NCBI RefSeq assembly: GCF_009711475.1
Contig: NZ_SMMD01000920.1
Location: forward strand, 1 to 17,922
Direction of reading: 5' to 3'
From: Fulvivirga aurantia
Lineage (GTDB): Bacteria > Bacteroidota > Bacteroidia > Cytophagales > Cyclobacteriaceae
Length of the DNA stretch: 17,922 nucleotides
Shown: piece by piece, positions 1 to 7,231 of the stretch
How positions within the stretch are numbered: position 1 is the first letter of the stretch
Layout of the letters: each line of letters starts with the position of its first letter
The notes under the pieces: generated by a model
Databases searched by the model: none
The model's input: the letters and a program-made list of their open reading frames with translations, nothing else
Told to the model about the DNA's origin: nothing
Translations under genes and position numbers: made by a program

Positions 1-2169
1 GCTACTATCAAAATATGGACTAAATGGTTCAGCTGATGCTAAAATAGGATCATCCTGGGTGTAGTTAGCGGCATTTTCAACACCTACATATACATCCCAA
101 CCTTTATTAAATGACTTAGTAATTTGAGCATTCATCGTAATAAAATCAGGAGAAAAGCTTTCTGCCTGATACTGCTCAGGGTTTTCGGTCGTATTGGGTA
201 TACGTTGCTCACCAGTCCACTGTAGAGTGTAATCAAAAGCCCAGTTACTTTTAGTTTTATACTCGGCATTAAAAAACGCTCTATTTTTAGGTACTAGTGG
301 TTTCTGCAACTGACCACTGGTGTAATCTACCTGCACATCAAGCCAGCGGTAAGCCATCCTAATATCCAGATTTCTTACCAACTCATAATCGACCTGAGCT
401 TGAATACTATTGGCGTAAGAGTCACCCAACATACTTGTAAAAACAGCCTCTTGAGCATTTCTGTCTAAATCTAAGATCACCTGATCATCAAATCGGGTAT
501 GGTAAAAGTCAAGATTTAAAACACCTTCTTTATAATTGAGCCTAAAGTCCTGTGTCAGGTTAGCACCAAAATTCCATGCTTTGTCCTGTACGTAACCATA
601 TGCATCGTTAATTTGCTGATTCTCAAACCTTACACTTCTGGAAGACGCCAATACACTTGTATTCTCAGCAATAATATTTGCTGTTCTTGTACCACGTCCT
701 CCAGATAATCTTATAGTGGTGGCATCCCACGGATTGTATCTTACATGCAGCCTTGGAGTGATGATTTCTCCGAACAAAGAATTATAATCTAAACGAACAC
801 CAGCTATAATAGTAAGATCATCAAGGTTATCGTAGGTGTATTCATAAAAAACACCTGGGACATGCTCTTCTCGATCAAAATCTAATGTATTTAACTGCTC
901 ATCGTAGCTATCATAAATGTAGGATATACCTGTTTTGAACTTATGACTGGTATTACCCAAAATCGACTGAAAAATAAAATTACCATATATCGTATTTTGG
1001 TCAGCGTTGTAATCATTTAGCCCAAAATAGCTGTCCTGCTCATGTTTGATAGCAGAAAACTGAAAACCAAAACTTTTATAAGGCGTACCTTCAAATACAT
1101 AACCTAACTTACCAAACCCTTCATATCTATTGGTTTCGATATTCACTCCATACGGATTATTTGTAGTACGCGGCTGATCTTCATTAAACGCTACCTCTCC
1201 TCCGAGTTTGTTATCAGTCATGGCTTTCACTCCAAACTGTCCTATCCAACCTTTATCGCCTTTATAAATCCAGCGATTTACAAAATTGACTTGGTTGCTC
1301 CTGGGAAAATCAAGAAAGCCGTCATCGTTCATGTCGTTTTCAAATGGCCTTACAGATCCATGTAGCAATGTGGTTGTAGCCCACTTTTTACCAACCATTT
1401 GTGTAGTCACCACATTTAGCTCAGATCTACCTGACTGGTTAACATATCCATTTAAAAATAGCTTTTCGCTATCCTGAGGTTTCTTCAATTCCACGTTAAT
1501 ATGGCCTGCTATACTCTCATGTCCGTTTACCACGGAGCCGACACCCTTTGTCACCTGTATGGAATTGATCCAAGTACCAGGTATGTAGCTTAAGCCATAA
1601 TTGGAAGCCAGTCCTCTGATACCAGGCATATTTTCAACACTTATCATGGTGTTAGAGCCTGCTAAACCCAGCATTTGTATTTGCTTGGTACCTGTTACAG
1701 CATCCGTAAAAGACACATCTACAGAAGGATTAGTCTCAAAGCTCTCAGAAAGATTACAGCAAGCCGCTTTAAAAAGCTCATCTTCCGACATTTCAATGGT
1801 ATTTATGCCTTTGAGATAATCAACTCCTGAGCTTGGCTTCCAGCCTTCAATCGTTACTTCTTCTAACTCACTATCTGGTTCTAAAATAACTTTCAGGTTA
1901 CTATCGCCATCTACAGTAAGCGTATCAGATTTATAACCAACATAGCTTACAACCAGCTGATTGGTTTCTGTAGTTTTAGGTAATAAAAAAACGCCATTAC
2001 CAGCTGTAACTACACCCTGTGTGGTACCTAGCCAATAAACATTGGCTCCGGGAAGTGGCACTTCTTTACCATTCACGTCCTCTTCGATTACTACACCAAG
2101 CACTTTATCTTGAGCATAAAGTGATGTAGTAGAGAAAAGAAGCAAAAATAATAGTTGTTTAAGCTTCAT
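1..2169 (-). CDS. TonB-dependent receptor, C-terminus beyond window edge
   Basis: This is an outer-membrane active transporter for a metal or metal complex, energised by TonB. The frame is open for 723 codons from the ATG at 2169 to base 1 with no stop. The last residues seen (PFSPYFDS) resemble the final strands of the family, so probably only a few tens of residues are missing. A signal peptide (1-19, ending LYAQ) is followed by a CarboxypepD_reg-like beta domain (about 22-100), then a plug (about 130-230) with the vicinal cysteines C137-C138 in KAACCNLSESFE, then the barrel. The AACCNLSESFE plug signature is one I associate with Bacteroidota receptors found beside metal genes. The start lies 11 nt after the HMA gene stop, so the two are probably cotranscribed. 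The substrate is not shown by the sequence; copper is inferred from context. Confidence 0.93.
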   Translation of the reverse strand, partial: MKLKQLLFLLLFSTTSLYAQDKVLGVVIEEDVNGKEVPLPGANVYWLGTTQGVVTAGNGVFLLPKTTETNQLVVSYVGYKSDTLTVDGDSNLKVILEPDSELEEVTIEGWKPSSGVDYLKGINTIEMSEDELFKAACCNLSESFETNPSVDVSFTDAVTGTKQIQMLGLAGSNTMISVENMPGIRGLASNYGLSYIPGTWINSIQVTKGVGSVVNGHESIAGHINVELKKPQDSEKLFLNGYVNQSGRSELNVVTTQMVGKKWATTTLLHGSVRPFENDMNDDGFLDFPRSNQVNFVNRWIYKGDKGWIGQFGVKAMTDNKLGGEVAFNEDQPRTTNNPYGVNIETNRYEGFGKLGYVFEGTPYKSFGFQFSAIKHEQDSYFGLNDYNADQNTIYGNFIFQSILGNTSHKFKTGISYIYDSYDEQLNTLDFDREEHVPGVFYEYTYDNLDDLTIIAGVRLDYNSLFGEIITPRLHVRYNPWDATTIRLSGGRGTRTANIIAENTSVLASSRSVRFENQQINDAYGYVQDKAWNFGANLTQDFRLNYKEGVLNLDFYHTRFDDQVILDLDRNAQEAVFTSMLGDSYANSIQAQVDYELVRNLDIRMAYRWLDVQVDYTSGQLQKPLVPKNRAFFNAEYKTKSNWAFDYTLQWTGEQRIPNTTENPEQYQAESFSPDFITMNAQITKSFNKGWDVYVGVENAANYTQDDPILASAEPFSPYFDSS

Positions 2170-2180
2170 GTTATTAAGCA

Positions 2181-2549
2181 TTAGTGGTCTGACTTATGCT
2201 TTTTCTTATCGCTATGTGGGTCTACATCACGATGCAGGCAACAGTAAGGTAATTTAGCATACACTTCATCTTCGGCTTTTTTCTTATCTGTATCATGGCC
2301 GGTTGCTACGATCGCATCATGGATTTCCTTTTCAGAAATTTTGTCTTCACGATAGGCTATAAATAGCTTTTGTGAATCCATATTCCATTCGGCTAGTTTT
2401 ATACCCTTTATTTCTAAAGCAGATTCGATACGAGCTTTGCACATCTCGCAGTTACCAGAAACAGGAATACTATCTTCAACCACTTGTTTCTGGCCAAAGG
2501 ATGCTGAAAATATGAATAGTGTAAATAATGTTATTAATAAAGTTTTCAT
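2181..2549 (-). CDS. Exported heavy-metal-associated (HMA) domain protein
   Basis: This 122-residue protein has a signal peptide (1-19, ending SASFGQ). A ferredoxin-like HMA fold follows, with the soft-metal motif GNCEMC (C34, C37), so it is likely a periplasmic Cu+ or Hg2+-type metallochaperone. After the fold comes an extension with a second vicinal pair (C103-C104 in PYCCLHRD) and a His/Lys-rich tail containing several His, a plausible extra metal site. It sits 11 nt upstream of the TonB receptor gene and 94 nt downstream of the HYC_CC_PP-like gene. The likely job is to accept metal delivered through the receptor or to donate it to periplasmic partners. The family call is firm; the metal is inferred. 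Confidence 0.88.
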   Translation of the reverse strand: MKTLLITLFTLFIFSASFGQKQVVEDSIPVSGNCEMCKARIESALEIKGIKLAEWNMDSQKLFIAYREDKISEKEIHDAIVATGHDTDKKKAEDEVYAKLPYCCLHRDVDPHSDKKKHKSDH

Positions 2550-2596
2550 GTGATTTCGGTATTTTTTAGTTCTAAAAATTTAAAATAGAATAATAG

Positions 2597-2620
2597 CTCA
2601 CAGGCTCTCTTGGCCGTGAG
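2597..2620 (-). terminator. Imperfect hairpin, possible weak terminator or attenuator
   Basis: CTCAC and GTGAG arms, extended by GG/TC-type pairs with a bulge, enclose an A/G-rich loop. The minus strand continues into an AT-rich run. It lies between the HYC_CC_PP-like gene and the HMA gene. The tail is not a clean U-tract, so partial termination or mRNA processing is as likely as full termination. Confidence 0.3.
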
Positions 2621-2643
2621 TTAAACTGCTTAGGAACTAAAAT

Positions 2644-3075
2644 TTATCCGTAGAAAGTGTAATTACAATTGATCTGGTAGATTGGTGCCTTATTCAGTGG
2701 CGGTGGATCAATTGGTGGGTAATCTTCAGGTATATCGTTTTTTACAAATAGTAAGTCAAACTCAATGGTTTGCAACTGAGGGATCAATACCCAGTCTAGG
2801 TCAGAAAGTGATTTAATATCTGTTCTTTGATGGTCTTCTTCTATCTGAAAAAACTCAAGATAATCGTTACAGCATGGCATTGAGACCTCCTCAGTCATAC
2901 CCATACATCCTGCAGTTTGTGTTGAGAAAAAAGCAACATCCAATACTTCACCCATACAAGTATGCGTACTTTTTGCTACACCGATAGATAACACCAGGTA
3001 AAGGCAGGTGAATAATATGGAAATTCTCTTCTTCAAATCGGTTATACAACGGAGGTTACTGTCCCAAAGTTTCAT
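2644..3075 (-). CDS. HYC_CC_PP-like small Cys-rich membrane/exported protein
   Basis: This 143-residue protein has a hydrophobic N-terminal segment (about 17-34), then H38-T-C40, C57, a vicinal pair C68-C69 (MPCCNDY), and a proline-rich stretch YPPIDPPPLNK near residues 119-129. That order (His-x-Cys, CC, PP) matches the Bacteroidota HYC_CC_PP family, small proteins of unknown biochemistry often found beside TonB receptors and metal genes. The ATG at 3075 is preceded by a purine-rich AGAGAG; translation could instead begin at the TTG at codon 18 just before KKRIS, which would give a more usual signal sequence. It lies just after a strong terminator, so it probably starts its own transcript; TATCTTCG about 20 nt upstream is a near match to a -7 element. 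A role in metal binding near the receptor is inferred. Confidence 0.75.
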   Translation of the reverse strand: MKLWDSNLRCITDLKKRISILFTCLYLVLSIGVAKSTHTCMGEVLDVAFFSTQTAGCMGMTEEVSMPCCNDYLEFFQIEEDHQRTDIKSLSDLDWVLIPQLQTIEFDLLFVKNDIPEDYPPIDPPPLNKAPIYQINCNYTFYG

Positions 3076-3100
3076 CTACACTTCTCTCTTTTCACGAAGA

Positions 3101-3142
3101 TAATAAATAAAGCTAAGTCACTGTGCAACACAATGACTTAGC
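3101..3142 (-). terminator. Rho-independent terminator of the MbnP-MbnH-barrel operon
   Basis: Arms GCTAAGTCA (3112-3120) and TGACTTAGC (3134-3142) pair perfectly over 9 bp. After one mismatch they continue with TGTG/CACA around a CAA loop. Read on the minus strand, the stem is followed by a T-rich tail (TTTATTTATTAT), 16 nt after the stop of the barrel gene. The plus-strand side lacks a T-tract, so it works mainly for minus-strand transcription. Confidence 0.8.
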
Positions 3143-3158
3143 CTATATATTGAAGCGG

Positions 3159-4082
3159 CTATCCTCCGATATTCCACAAAATACTCAATGCGTATCGAGA
3201 GCCGGCCTCTATCGAAGAAAATTGGTCTACATTGTAATCTTGTGAAATTGGAATTTGATACTGTGTACTTAGCGTAAAATTACCAGCATAAACTTCAGTC
3301 CCGAGAGAGGCAAACCAGGCTTGTCCTCCGGTATTGGCAACCTCAATCGCATTATCTTGATGCTTACCGGCTGCCTCAAAATATCCCCCAAAAAATGGGA
3401 GTAAAGAAAAGCCGGAAGCATTAATTGTATAGTAAATATTACCACTGGCATTAACCTGATTACCAAATCTGTAATCATCTTTATTGCCTGTATTATACTT
3501 ATAAGCTCCCTCTATATTGAGACCAAGTTTTTTGTAACTGATCGAATAGTTTGAGGTCAGCAAATAATCAAAGCTCCCAGATCCTAGCTGAAAATTGCGA
3601 TTAATAATCTCACCTTGATCTAAGTTTTCAAAATCACCGAGCGGTAGTTTTAGCCCCCCTCCAAAAAGTAGATTATGGCCAATATAACCGGTATTACTCT
3701 GTTTGTTTAATACCTGGTGATAAACTAAAAACATAGGATCACCCACGCCAGATAGCGTCACATTTTGATGGCTCCCATCCATTTCATTATATAAATAAGG
3801 CAAAATAACATTGAGTTGCCATCTCTTTGATATGGTCACCCTACCAATCAAATCCATTCGGTAATATACATCATCGGATGATTCGTTTTCAAGATATTGG
3901 CTTCCATAATCAACAAAGGCGTTAAAATGAGCCTGGCTGTATTTGAATCCTATAAAATGGCCATTAAAACTTGGCGCCAGACCAAGGTTAAGCCCTCCCA
4001 GTTTGCCTCCGCAAACATCACAAGCAAAAGCCTGCGATGAGCTGGCGAGGCATATTATTAATATTATAAATTTTCTCATCAT
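3159..4082 (-). CDS. Outer-membrane beta-barrel (transporter-like) protein
   Basis: This 307-residue protein has a signal peptide (about 1-20, ending SQAFA) followed at once by CDVCGG, a CxxC motif at the mature N-terminus. The rest is a run of amphipathic strands rich in Tyr, Phe, Gly and Asn, ending in the strand SRYALSILWNIGG. This is typical of a Bacteroidota barrel distantly related to the 'transporter' OMP group. The ATG overlaps the end of the peroxidase gene by 4 nt (ATGA), which implies translational coupling; a second Met follows directly. A terminator closes the operon after it. The N-terminal CxxC beside a dihaem peroxidase and an MbnP-like protein suggests copper passage or anchoring at the outer membrane. 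That role is inferred from context, not from homology I can verify. Confidence 0.8.
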   Translation of the reverse strand: MMRKFIILIICLASSSQAFACDVCGGKLGGLNLGLAPSFNGHFIGFKYSQAHFNAFVDYGSQYLENESSDDVYYRMDLIGRVTISKRWQLNVILPYLYNEMDGSHQNVTLSGVGDPMFLVYHQVLNKQSNTGYIGHNLLFGGGLKLPLGDFENLDQGEIINRNFQLGSGSFDYLLTSNYSISYKKLGLNIEGAYKYNTGNKDDYRFGNQVNASGNIYYTINASGFSLLPFFGGYFEAAGKHQDNAIEVANTGGQAWFASLGTEVYAGNFTLSTQYQIPISQDYNVDQFSSIEAGSRYALSILWNIGG

Positions 4083-5122
4083 TGTTGATTCATAAATCTC
4101 CGATCTGACCTGAAATCATGATCTGTCAGAGTGTTCAGAAAAGTGATAATTTTTGATTTTTCGTTTTCTGTGAGTGAAATACCCTTTTCAAGTGTAGGAT
4201 CAAGCGTTGGTGAATGCTGTATACTATTATCATAATGATCCAGCACCTGCTCCAAGCTGGTGAACATCGCATTGTGCATATATGGGGCGGTTCTGGCTAT
4301 ATTCCTCAGTCCAGGCACTCGAAATTTACCTACATCATTCTCACTCTCCGTGATTAATGCTCTACCCTGGTCTTTGAAATCTGTATTAAGCCCATTATTT
4401 CTATAGGTAAAATCTGTGAACAACTCGCCTGAATGACAATCACCACATTTTTGCCTAAACAGAGACAATCCTTCAACCTCCTCCTTAGACAAGGCTTCTA
4501 CATCTCCCAGAATATAATCGTCATAAGGGGTATTGGCCGAAACCATTAAGAGCATAAATTGCGAAAGTGCTTTCAACATGAGTGGCGATGTAATTTCATC
4601 CACACTAAAAGCCATTTGGAAGAGCTGCCGATATTCATCATTGGCATTTAGTTTCTCCACTACGGAGGCTAATTTTTCATCCATTTCAAAAGGACTTTCT
4701 ATCGCATTTATTGGCACAAAATCTAAATGAGTAACTCCTCCATCCCAAAAGAACTCCGGCATAAAAGCCAGGTTAGTGAGTGGTGGTGCATTTCTCAAAC
4801 CTACCCGATTGTCTACCCCAATGCTTAGTGGGTGTTGCTGCGCATCGGCAAAAGCTGTCGACTGGATATGGCAACTGTTGCAACTGACACTATTGTCTTT
4901 CGACAATAAAGGGTCAAAAAACAGCTTTTTACCCAGTTCAAAACCCTCTTTAGTAATCGGGTTTTTGTCGAAGTTGTAGGTTGGAGCAGGAAAATGCCTT
5001 GGTTTGACAAATTTATAATTGTTTGATTTTGCTTCCTCGTCAGCCTCCTCACAAGCAACCATTAGTAATAATAGACAACACACCCACCATATCGGTAGGC
5101 GTGTTGCATGCATGGCATTCAT
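4079..5122 (-). CDS. MbnH/MauG-like dihaem cytochrome c peroxidase lipoprotein
   Basis: Two c-type haem sites, CNSCH (81-85) and CGDCH (226-230), the conserved NAPPLTNLAF and FFWDGG blocks, and PYMHN (280-284) place this 347-residue protein in the bacterial dihaem peroxidase / MauG family. A hydrophobic leader ending MVAC (C24) predicts a lipoprotein exposed to the periplasm. In methanotrophs the related MbnH oxidises a tryptophan of its partner MbnP to kynurenine, forming a Cu(I) site. Here the gene starts 1 nt after the stop of an MbnP-like gene, so the same partnership is likely. The ATG at 5122 was chosen for that coupling; codon 4 is an alternative start. Ordinary H2O2 detoxification remains possible, because residues separating MauG-type from peroxidase activity cannot be assigned by eye. 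Confidence 0.9.
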   Translation of the reverse strand: MNAMHATRLPIWWVCCLLLLMVACEEADEEAKSNNYKFVKPRHFPAPTYNFDKNPITKEGFELGKKLFFDPLLSKDNSVSCNSCHIQSTAFADAQQHPLSIGVDNRVGLRNAPPLTNLAFMPEFFWDGGVTHLDFVPINAIESPFEMDEKLASVVEKLNANDEYRQLFQMAFSVDEITSPLMLKALSQFMLLMVSANTPYDDYILGDVEALSKEEVEGLSLFRQKCGDCHSGELFTDFTYRNNGLNTDFKDQGRALITESENDVGKFRVPGLRNIARTAPYMHNAMFTSLEQVLDHYDNSIQHSPTLDPTLEKGISLTENEKSKIITFLNTLTDHDFRSDRRFMNQQ

Positions 5123-5123
5123 A

Positions 5124-5978
5124 CTATTGGTGTGTATGATCTACTATAAAAACCTCTGGCAAGACTTCAGCTAATGGCTGCCCGGCCTTCGGGGCATGAA
5201 TAGAGTAACTATTTGCAAAATTAATGTTTGCACCATCCAGCATCTTGAGCAGGTCTACCACAATGTGTACGTTAGGGTCAAGGGCACTTTCTACTCGTAA
5301 GTCACTGTCAAATTGCAGCGCAATTGTCTTAACATTGTTCACAAATTTCTGATTCTCTCCTTCTGCGACTTCTATATCTTTCCAACCTCCTATATGAAGC
5401 GCAAAAGACTTTTCAGGAATCGTCCAACCATCTCCCTCTACCAGTTCCTGTCCGGAGTTTTGAGCCGTACCCTCAATAGCAAAACCAATATAGCCTGCAT
5501 TCCAATTCCAAAACCAGGCCCCTTCTGCAGGGTCTAATACCCCGCCAGCAGCACCTTCCTGCACAGCGCTTTCACTTACACCAATTTTAAAAGTAACTCG
5601 ATTATATCTACCGGCAGGCACATCAGACAGCGTGATAAAGCGAGAGCTTGGCTCATCTTGCAGCACATGGTAAAAACCTTTTACCTCTAAGGCGCTTACC
5701 AGCTGCTCATCTTCATAATACTCGCCAGTTGGTCCTTCCAATATAATCTCACTTACATAATAACCAAACTTAGAAATATTAAAAGCCTCGCCATCTGCAG
5801 TTTCATATTGGAATTCTATTGAGCCCGGTTCACTGAGCTCCATTTTTTGTGTACCTACAAAGTGATCAAATTTTAATTGTAATGTACCTACTGCCTCAGT
5901 TTCAGACTGATCGTCTGAGTCACAAGAAGTATAAGCCAGCACTATAATCAGTGCGGTTAATAAGTTATATAGTTTCAT
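5124..5978 (-). CDS. MbnP-like copper-binding lipoprotein
   Basis: This 284-residue protein has a lipobox ending YTSC (C19). The mature part shows MbnP-family features: an early FDHFVG strand, a KFGYYVSEI block (70-78), DVPAGRYNRVTFKIGV (119-134), and the aromatic core WFWNWNAGY (155-163). The family core is normally a W.W-type segment followed by Gly-Tyr and a strand (here IGFAIEG). MbnP/MopE-type proteins bind Cu(I) through His and a kynurenine made from Trp by an MbnH partner; W155, W157 and W159 are candidates here, but which one is not provable by eye. The C-terminus ends DHTHQ, possible extra ligands. It heads the operon with the peroxidase (1 nt gap) and the barrel gene. Gene order and motifs make the family call strong. 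Confidence 0.88.
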   Translation of the reverse strand: MKLYNLLTALIIVLAYTSCDSDDQSETEAVGTLQLKFDHFVGTQKMELSEPGSIEFQYETADGEAFNISKFGYYVSEIILEGPTGEYYEDEQLVSALEVKGFYHVLQDEPSSRFITLSDVPAGRYNRVTFKIGVSESAVQEGAAGGVLDPAEGAWFWNWNAGYIGFAIEGTAQNSGQELVEGDGWTIPEKSFALHIGGWKDIEVAEGENQKFVNNVKTIALQFDSDLRVESALDPNVHIVVDLLKMLDGANINFANSYSIHAPKAGQPLAEVLPEVFIVDHTHQ

Positions 5979-6092
5979 CTTAATTGTTTAATTGATTGAA
6001 TAAAGTTTATCTCAGAAGCACTGGAATGTGCCTGAGTGAATTCCACAGGGTATTTCAAGACATAAAATCTTGCTCTTGTTAAAAAAAATCAA

Positions 6093-6473
6093 TTAAATCT
6101 GTGGGGGATGAAAAATTTCGTGGATAAAACCTCTGGGTTGGTTATGACCAAGATAATGACCAAAAACAAGGTCAACTACCTCATAATTTCTTATGTGACT
6201 GTGTTGCTTTATTGCTTCTGAAAAGAAACTGATTTGTTCAACACGAGGGCTGTTCTGAGCATCCTGATGTTGCTTTTCTGCTTTGTTGAGCTGTTTAGCC
6301 AGAAAACACTGTCCCCCGCAAACAGTTATAGGTTCATCTTTTTTAATACAGAGTACTTTGGAGATATAGTCTCTGCGTAGTTCAAAATCTACGTAAATTA
6401 GAGGAACAGTAAGCGCGCTGCCTAATATATGCAGGATGATGCAGGCAATGACGAGATTTTTAAGCGCTTTCAC
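6093..6473 (-). CDS. Small Cys-containing membrane-anchored protein, unknown function
   Basis: This 126-residue protein has one N-terminal membrane segment (about 6-28). A DYISKVLCIKKDE block and VCGGQCFLAKQL follow, giving C42, C52 and C56 on the outer face, then a charged, His-containing tail ending in FHPPQI. The LC-10-CxGxC(Y/F)LxKQL pattern recurs in small uncharacterised Bacteroidota proteins near metal-resistance genes; I know no biochemical function. The start is GTG at 6473, fixed by the signal-like segment that follows. It is divergent from the HMA-AraC regulator, and the start codon lies inside an inverted repeat (6473-6495). It may head the leftward copper operon, since 114 nt separate it from the MbnP-like gene with no clear terminator. 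Confidence 0.75.
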   Translation of the reverse strand: MKALKNLVIACIILHILGSALTVPLIYVDFELRRDYISKVLCIKKDEPITVCGGQCFLAKQLNKAEKQHQDAQNSPRVEQISFFSEAIKQHSHIRNYEVVDLVFGHYLGHNQPRGFIHEIFHPPQI

Positions 6474-6495
6474 AATGCAAAAATGACCTGCATTG
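6473..6495. promoter_or_regulatory. Inverted repeat in the divergent promoter, candidate operator
   Basis: CAATGCA (6473-6479) and TGCATTG (6489-6495) form a perfect 7-bp inverted repeat with a 9-nt spacer. The right arm overlaps the 8-bp palindrome ATTGCAAT (6492-6499). The site covers the GTG start of the leftward gene and sits about 30 nt upstream of the regulator ATG. This suggests control of both directions, perhaps by the adjacent HMA-AraC protein. AraC proteins more often use direct repeats, so the assignment is tentative. Confidence 0.4.
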
Positions 6496-6526
6496 CAATA
6501 ACATACAAGGAAATTATAGATAATTC

Positions 6527-7087
6527 ATGACCCAAATATTAATTAAAAATATGGTCTGTGATCGCTGTATAAAAGTGGTCAAAGAAGAAATCGAAAGTCT
6601 CGGGTTTCGTATAAACAGCATTGACTTAGGTGTGGCGATTATCGAAGAAAGTGAAGTTGATCTAAATATGATTTCTCATGCTCTAGCCAATGAAGGTTTT
6701 GAAATTATTGAGGATGAAGAGGCTAAAATGATTGAATATGTTAAAATCTATCTCAGGTCGCTGGTAAATCAATTGCCATTAAAAATAAATGAAAAGCTGT
6801 CTGTGCAGATTGCCAAAGAGATGAATAAAGACTACTCTTCTATTAGTAAACTGTTTAGCAAAAAGGAACACCTTACTATAGAAAAGTTCTTTCAGCGCTT
6901 GAAGCTTGAGAAAGTGAAAGAGTTGATACAGGAAGGAAAGTATACTTTCTCAGAAATAGCTGCTCTTTTAGATTATGCTAATAGCAATCATTTGGCTAAA
7001 CAGTTTAAAGATAACCTTGGCATGAGCATGACTGACTACAAGAAAACAGGGGAATGGAATCGCACTCCGCTTGATCAGTTGAACTAA
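6527..7087 (+). CDS. HMA-like domain fused to AraC-type HTH regulator
   Basis: Residues 1-65 look like a ferredoxin/HMA-like fold with the metal-binding pattern MVCDRC (C11, C14). Residues 75-180 form an AraC/XylS double helix-turn-helix, recognised by the ISKLFSKKEHLTIEKFF helix, the RLKLEKVKELI linker, FSEIAALLDYANSNHLAKQF and the closing LGMSMTDYKK. The protein is 186 residues, much shorter than sugar-type AraC proteins. The simplest reading is a one-component soft-metal sensor that reads Cu+ (or a similar ion) through the N-terminal cysteines. It lies between the leftward MbnP/receptor genes and the rightward csp-copA genes, so it is the obvious regulator of either or both. Family calls are firm for the HTH and good for the N-terminal fold; metal identity is inferred. 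Confidence 0.88.
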   Translation: MTQILIKNMVCDRCIKVVKEEIESLGFRINSIDLGVAIIEESEVDLNMISHALANEGFEIIEDEEAKMIEYVKIYLRSLVNQLPLKINEKLSVQIAKEMNKDYSSISKLFSKKEHLTIEKFFQRLKLEKVKELIQEGKYTFSEIAALLDYANSNHLAKQFKDNLGMSMTDYKKTGEWNRTPLDQLN

Positions 7088-7097
7088 GAAAATACTC

Positions 7098-7109
7098 CAC
7101 AATATTGTG
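7098..7109. promoter_or_regulatory. Perfect 12-bp palindrome upstream of the Csp gene
   Basis: CACAATATTGTG is fully self-complementary and lies 10 nt after the regulator stop and 123 nt before the Csp-like ATG. It could be an operator for the downstream transcript or the base of a small hairpin. No T-tract follows, so a terminator is unlikely. A GAACCCCCACAA stretch starts a few bases downstream. Confidence 0.3.
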
Positions 7110-7211
7110 CATTTGAACCCCCACAACTGAACGGCTCATTACTATCAAAAGCGCGGCAAGTTGCTCTCAAGGGCCTTTTACTTATGGAATAAGAATTGAA
7201 TACTAGCAACC

Positions 7212-7223
7212 TAAACCAACAAT
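7212..7223 (+). repeat. 12-nt leader motif shared with the DUF3347 gene (copy 1)
   Basis: TAAACCAACAAT ends 8 nt before the Csp ATG at 7232. The identical 12-mer occurs at 10570-10581 in front of the DUF3347 lipoprotein gene, and a shorter relative (TAAACCAA, about 7583) lies upstream of copA. It may be a 5'-UTR element in this island or a chance AT-rich match. Confidence 0.35.
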
Positions 7224-7231
7224 TATTTACC

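Noticed and set aside
1286..1819. Two plus-strand open frames inside the TonB receptor region
   Set aside because: They lie antisense to a continuous receptor frame with clear domain content and encode low-complexity, family-less peptides.
7196..7231. TTG start giving a 12-residue longer Csp protein
   Set aside because: The ATG at 7232 begins exactly at the family-like MKNHKELI helix; the extension looks like untranslated leader and contains the 12-nt motif also found upstream of 10597.
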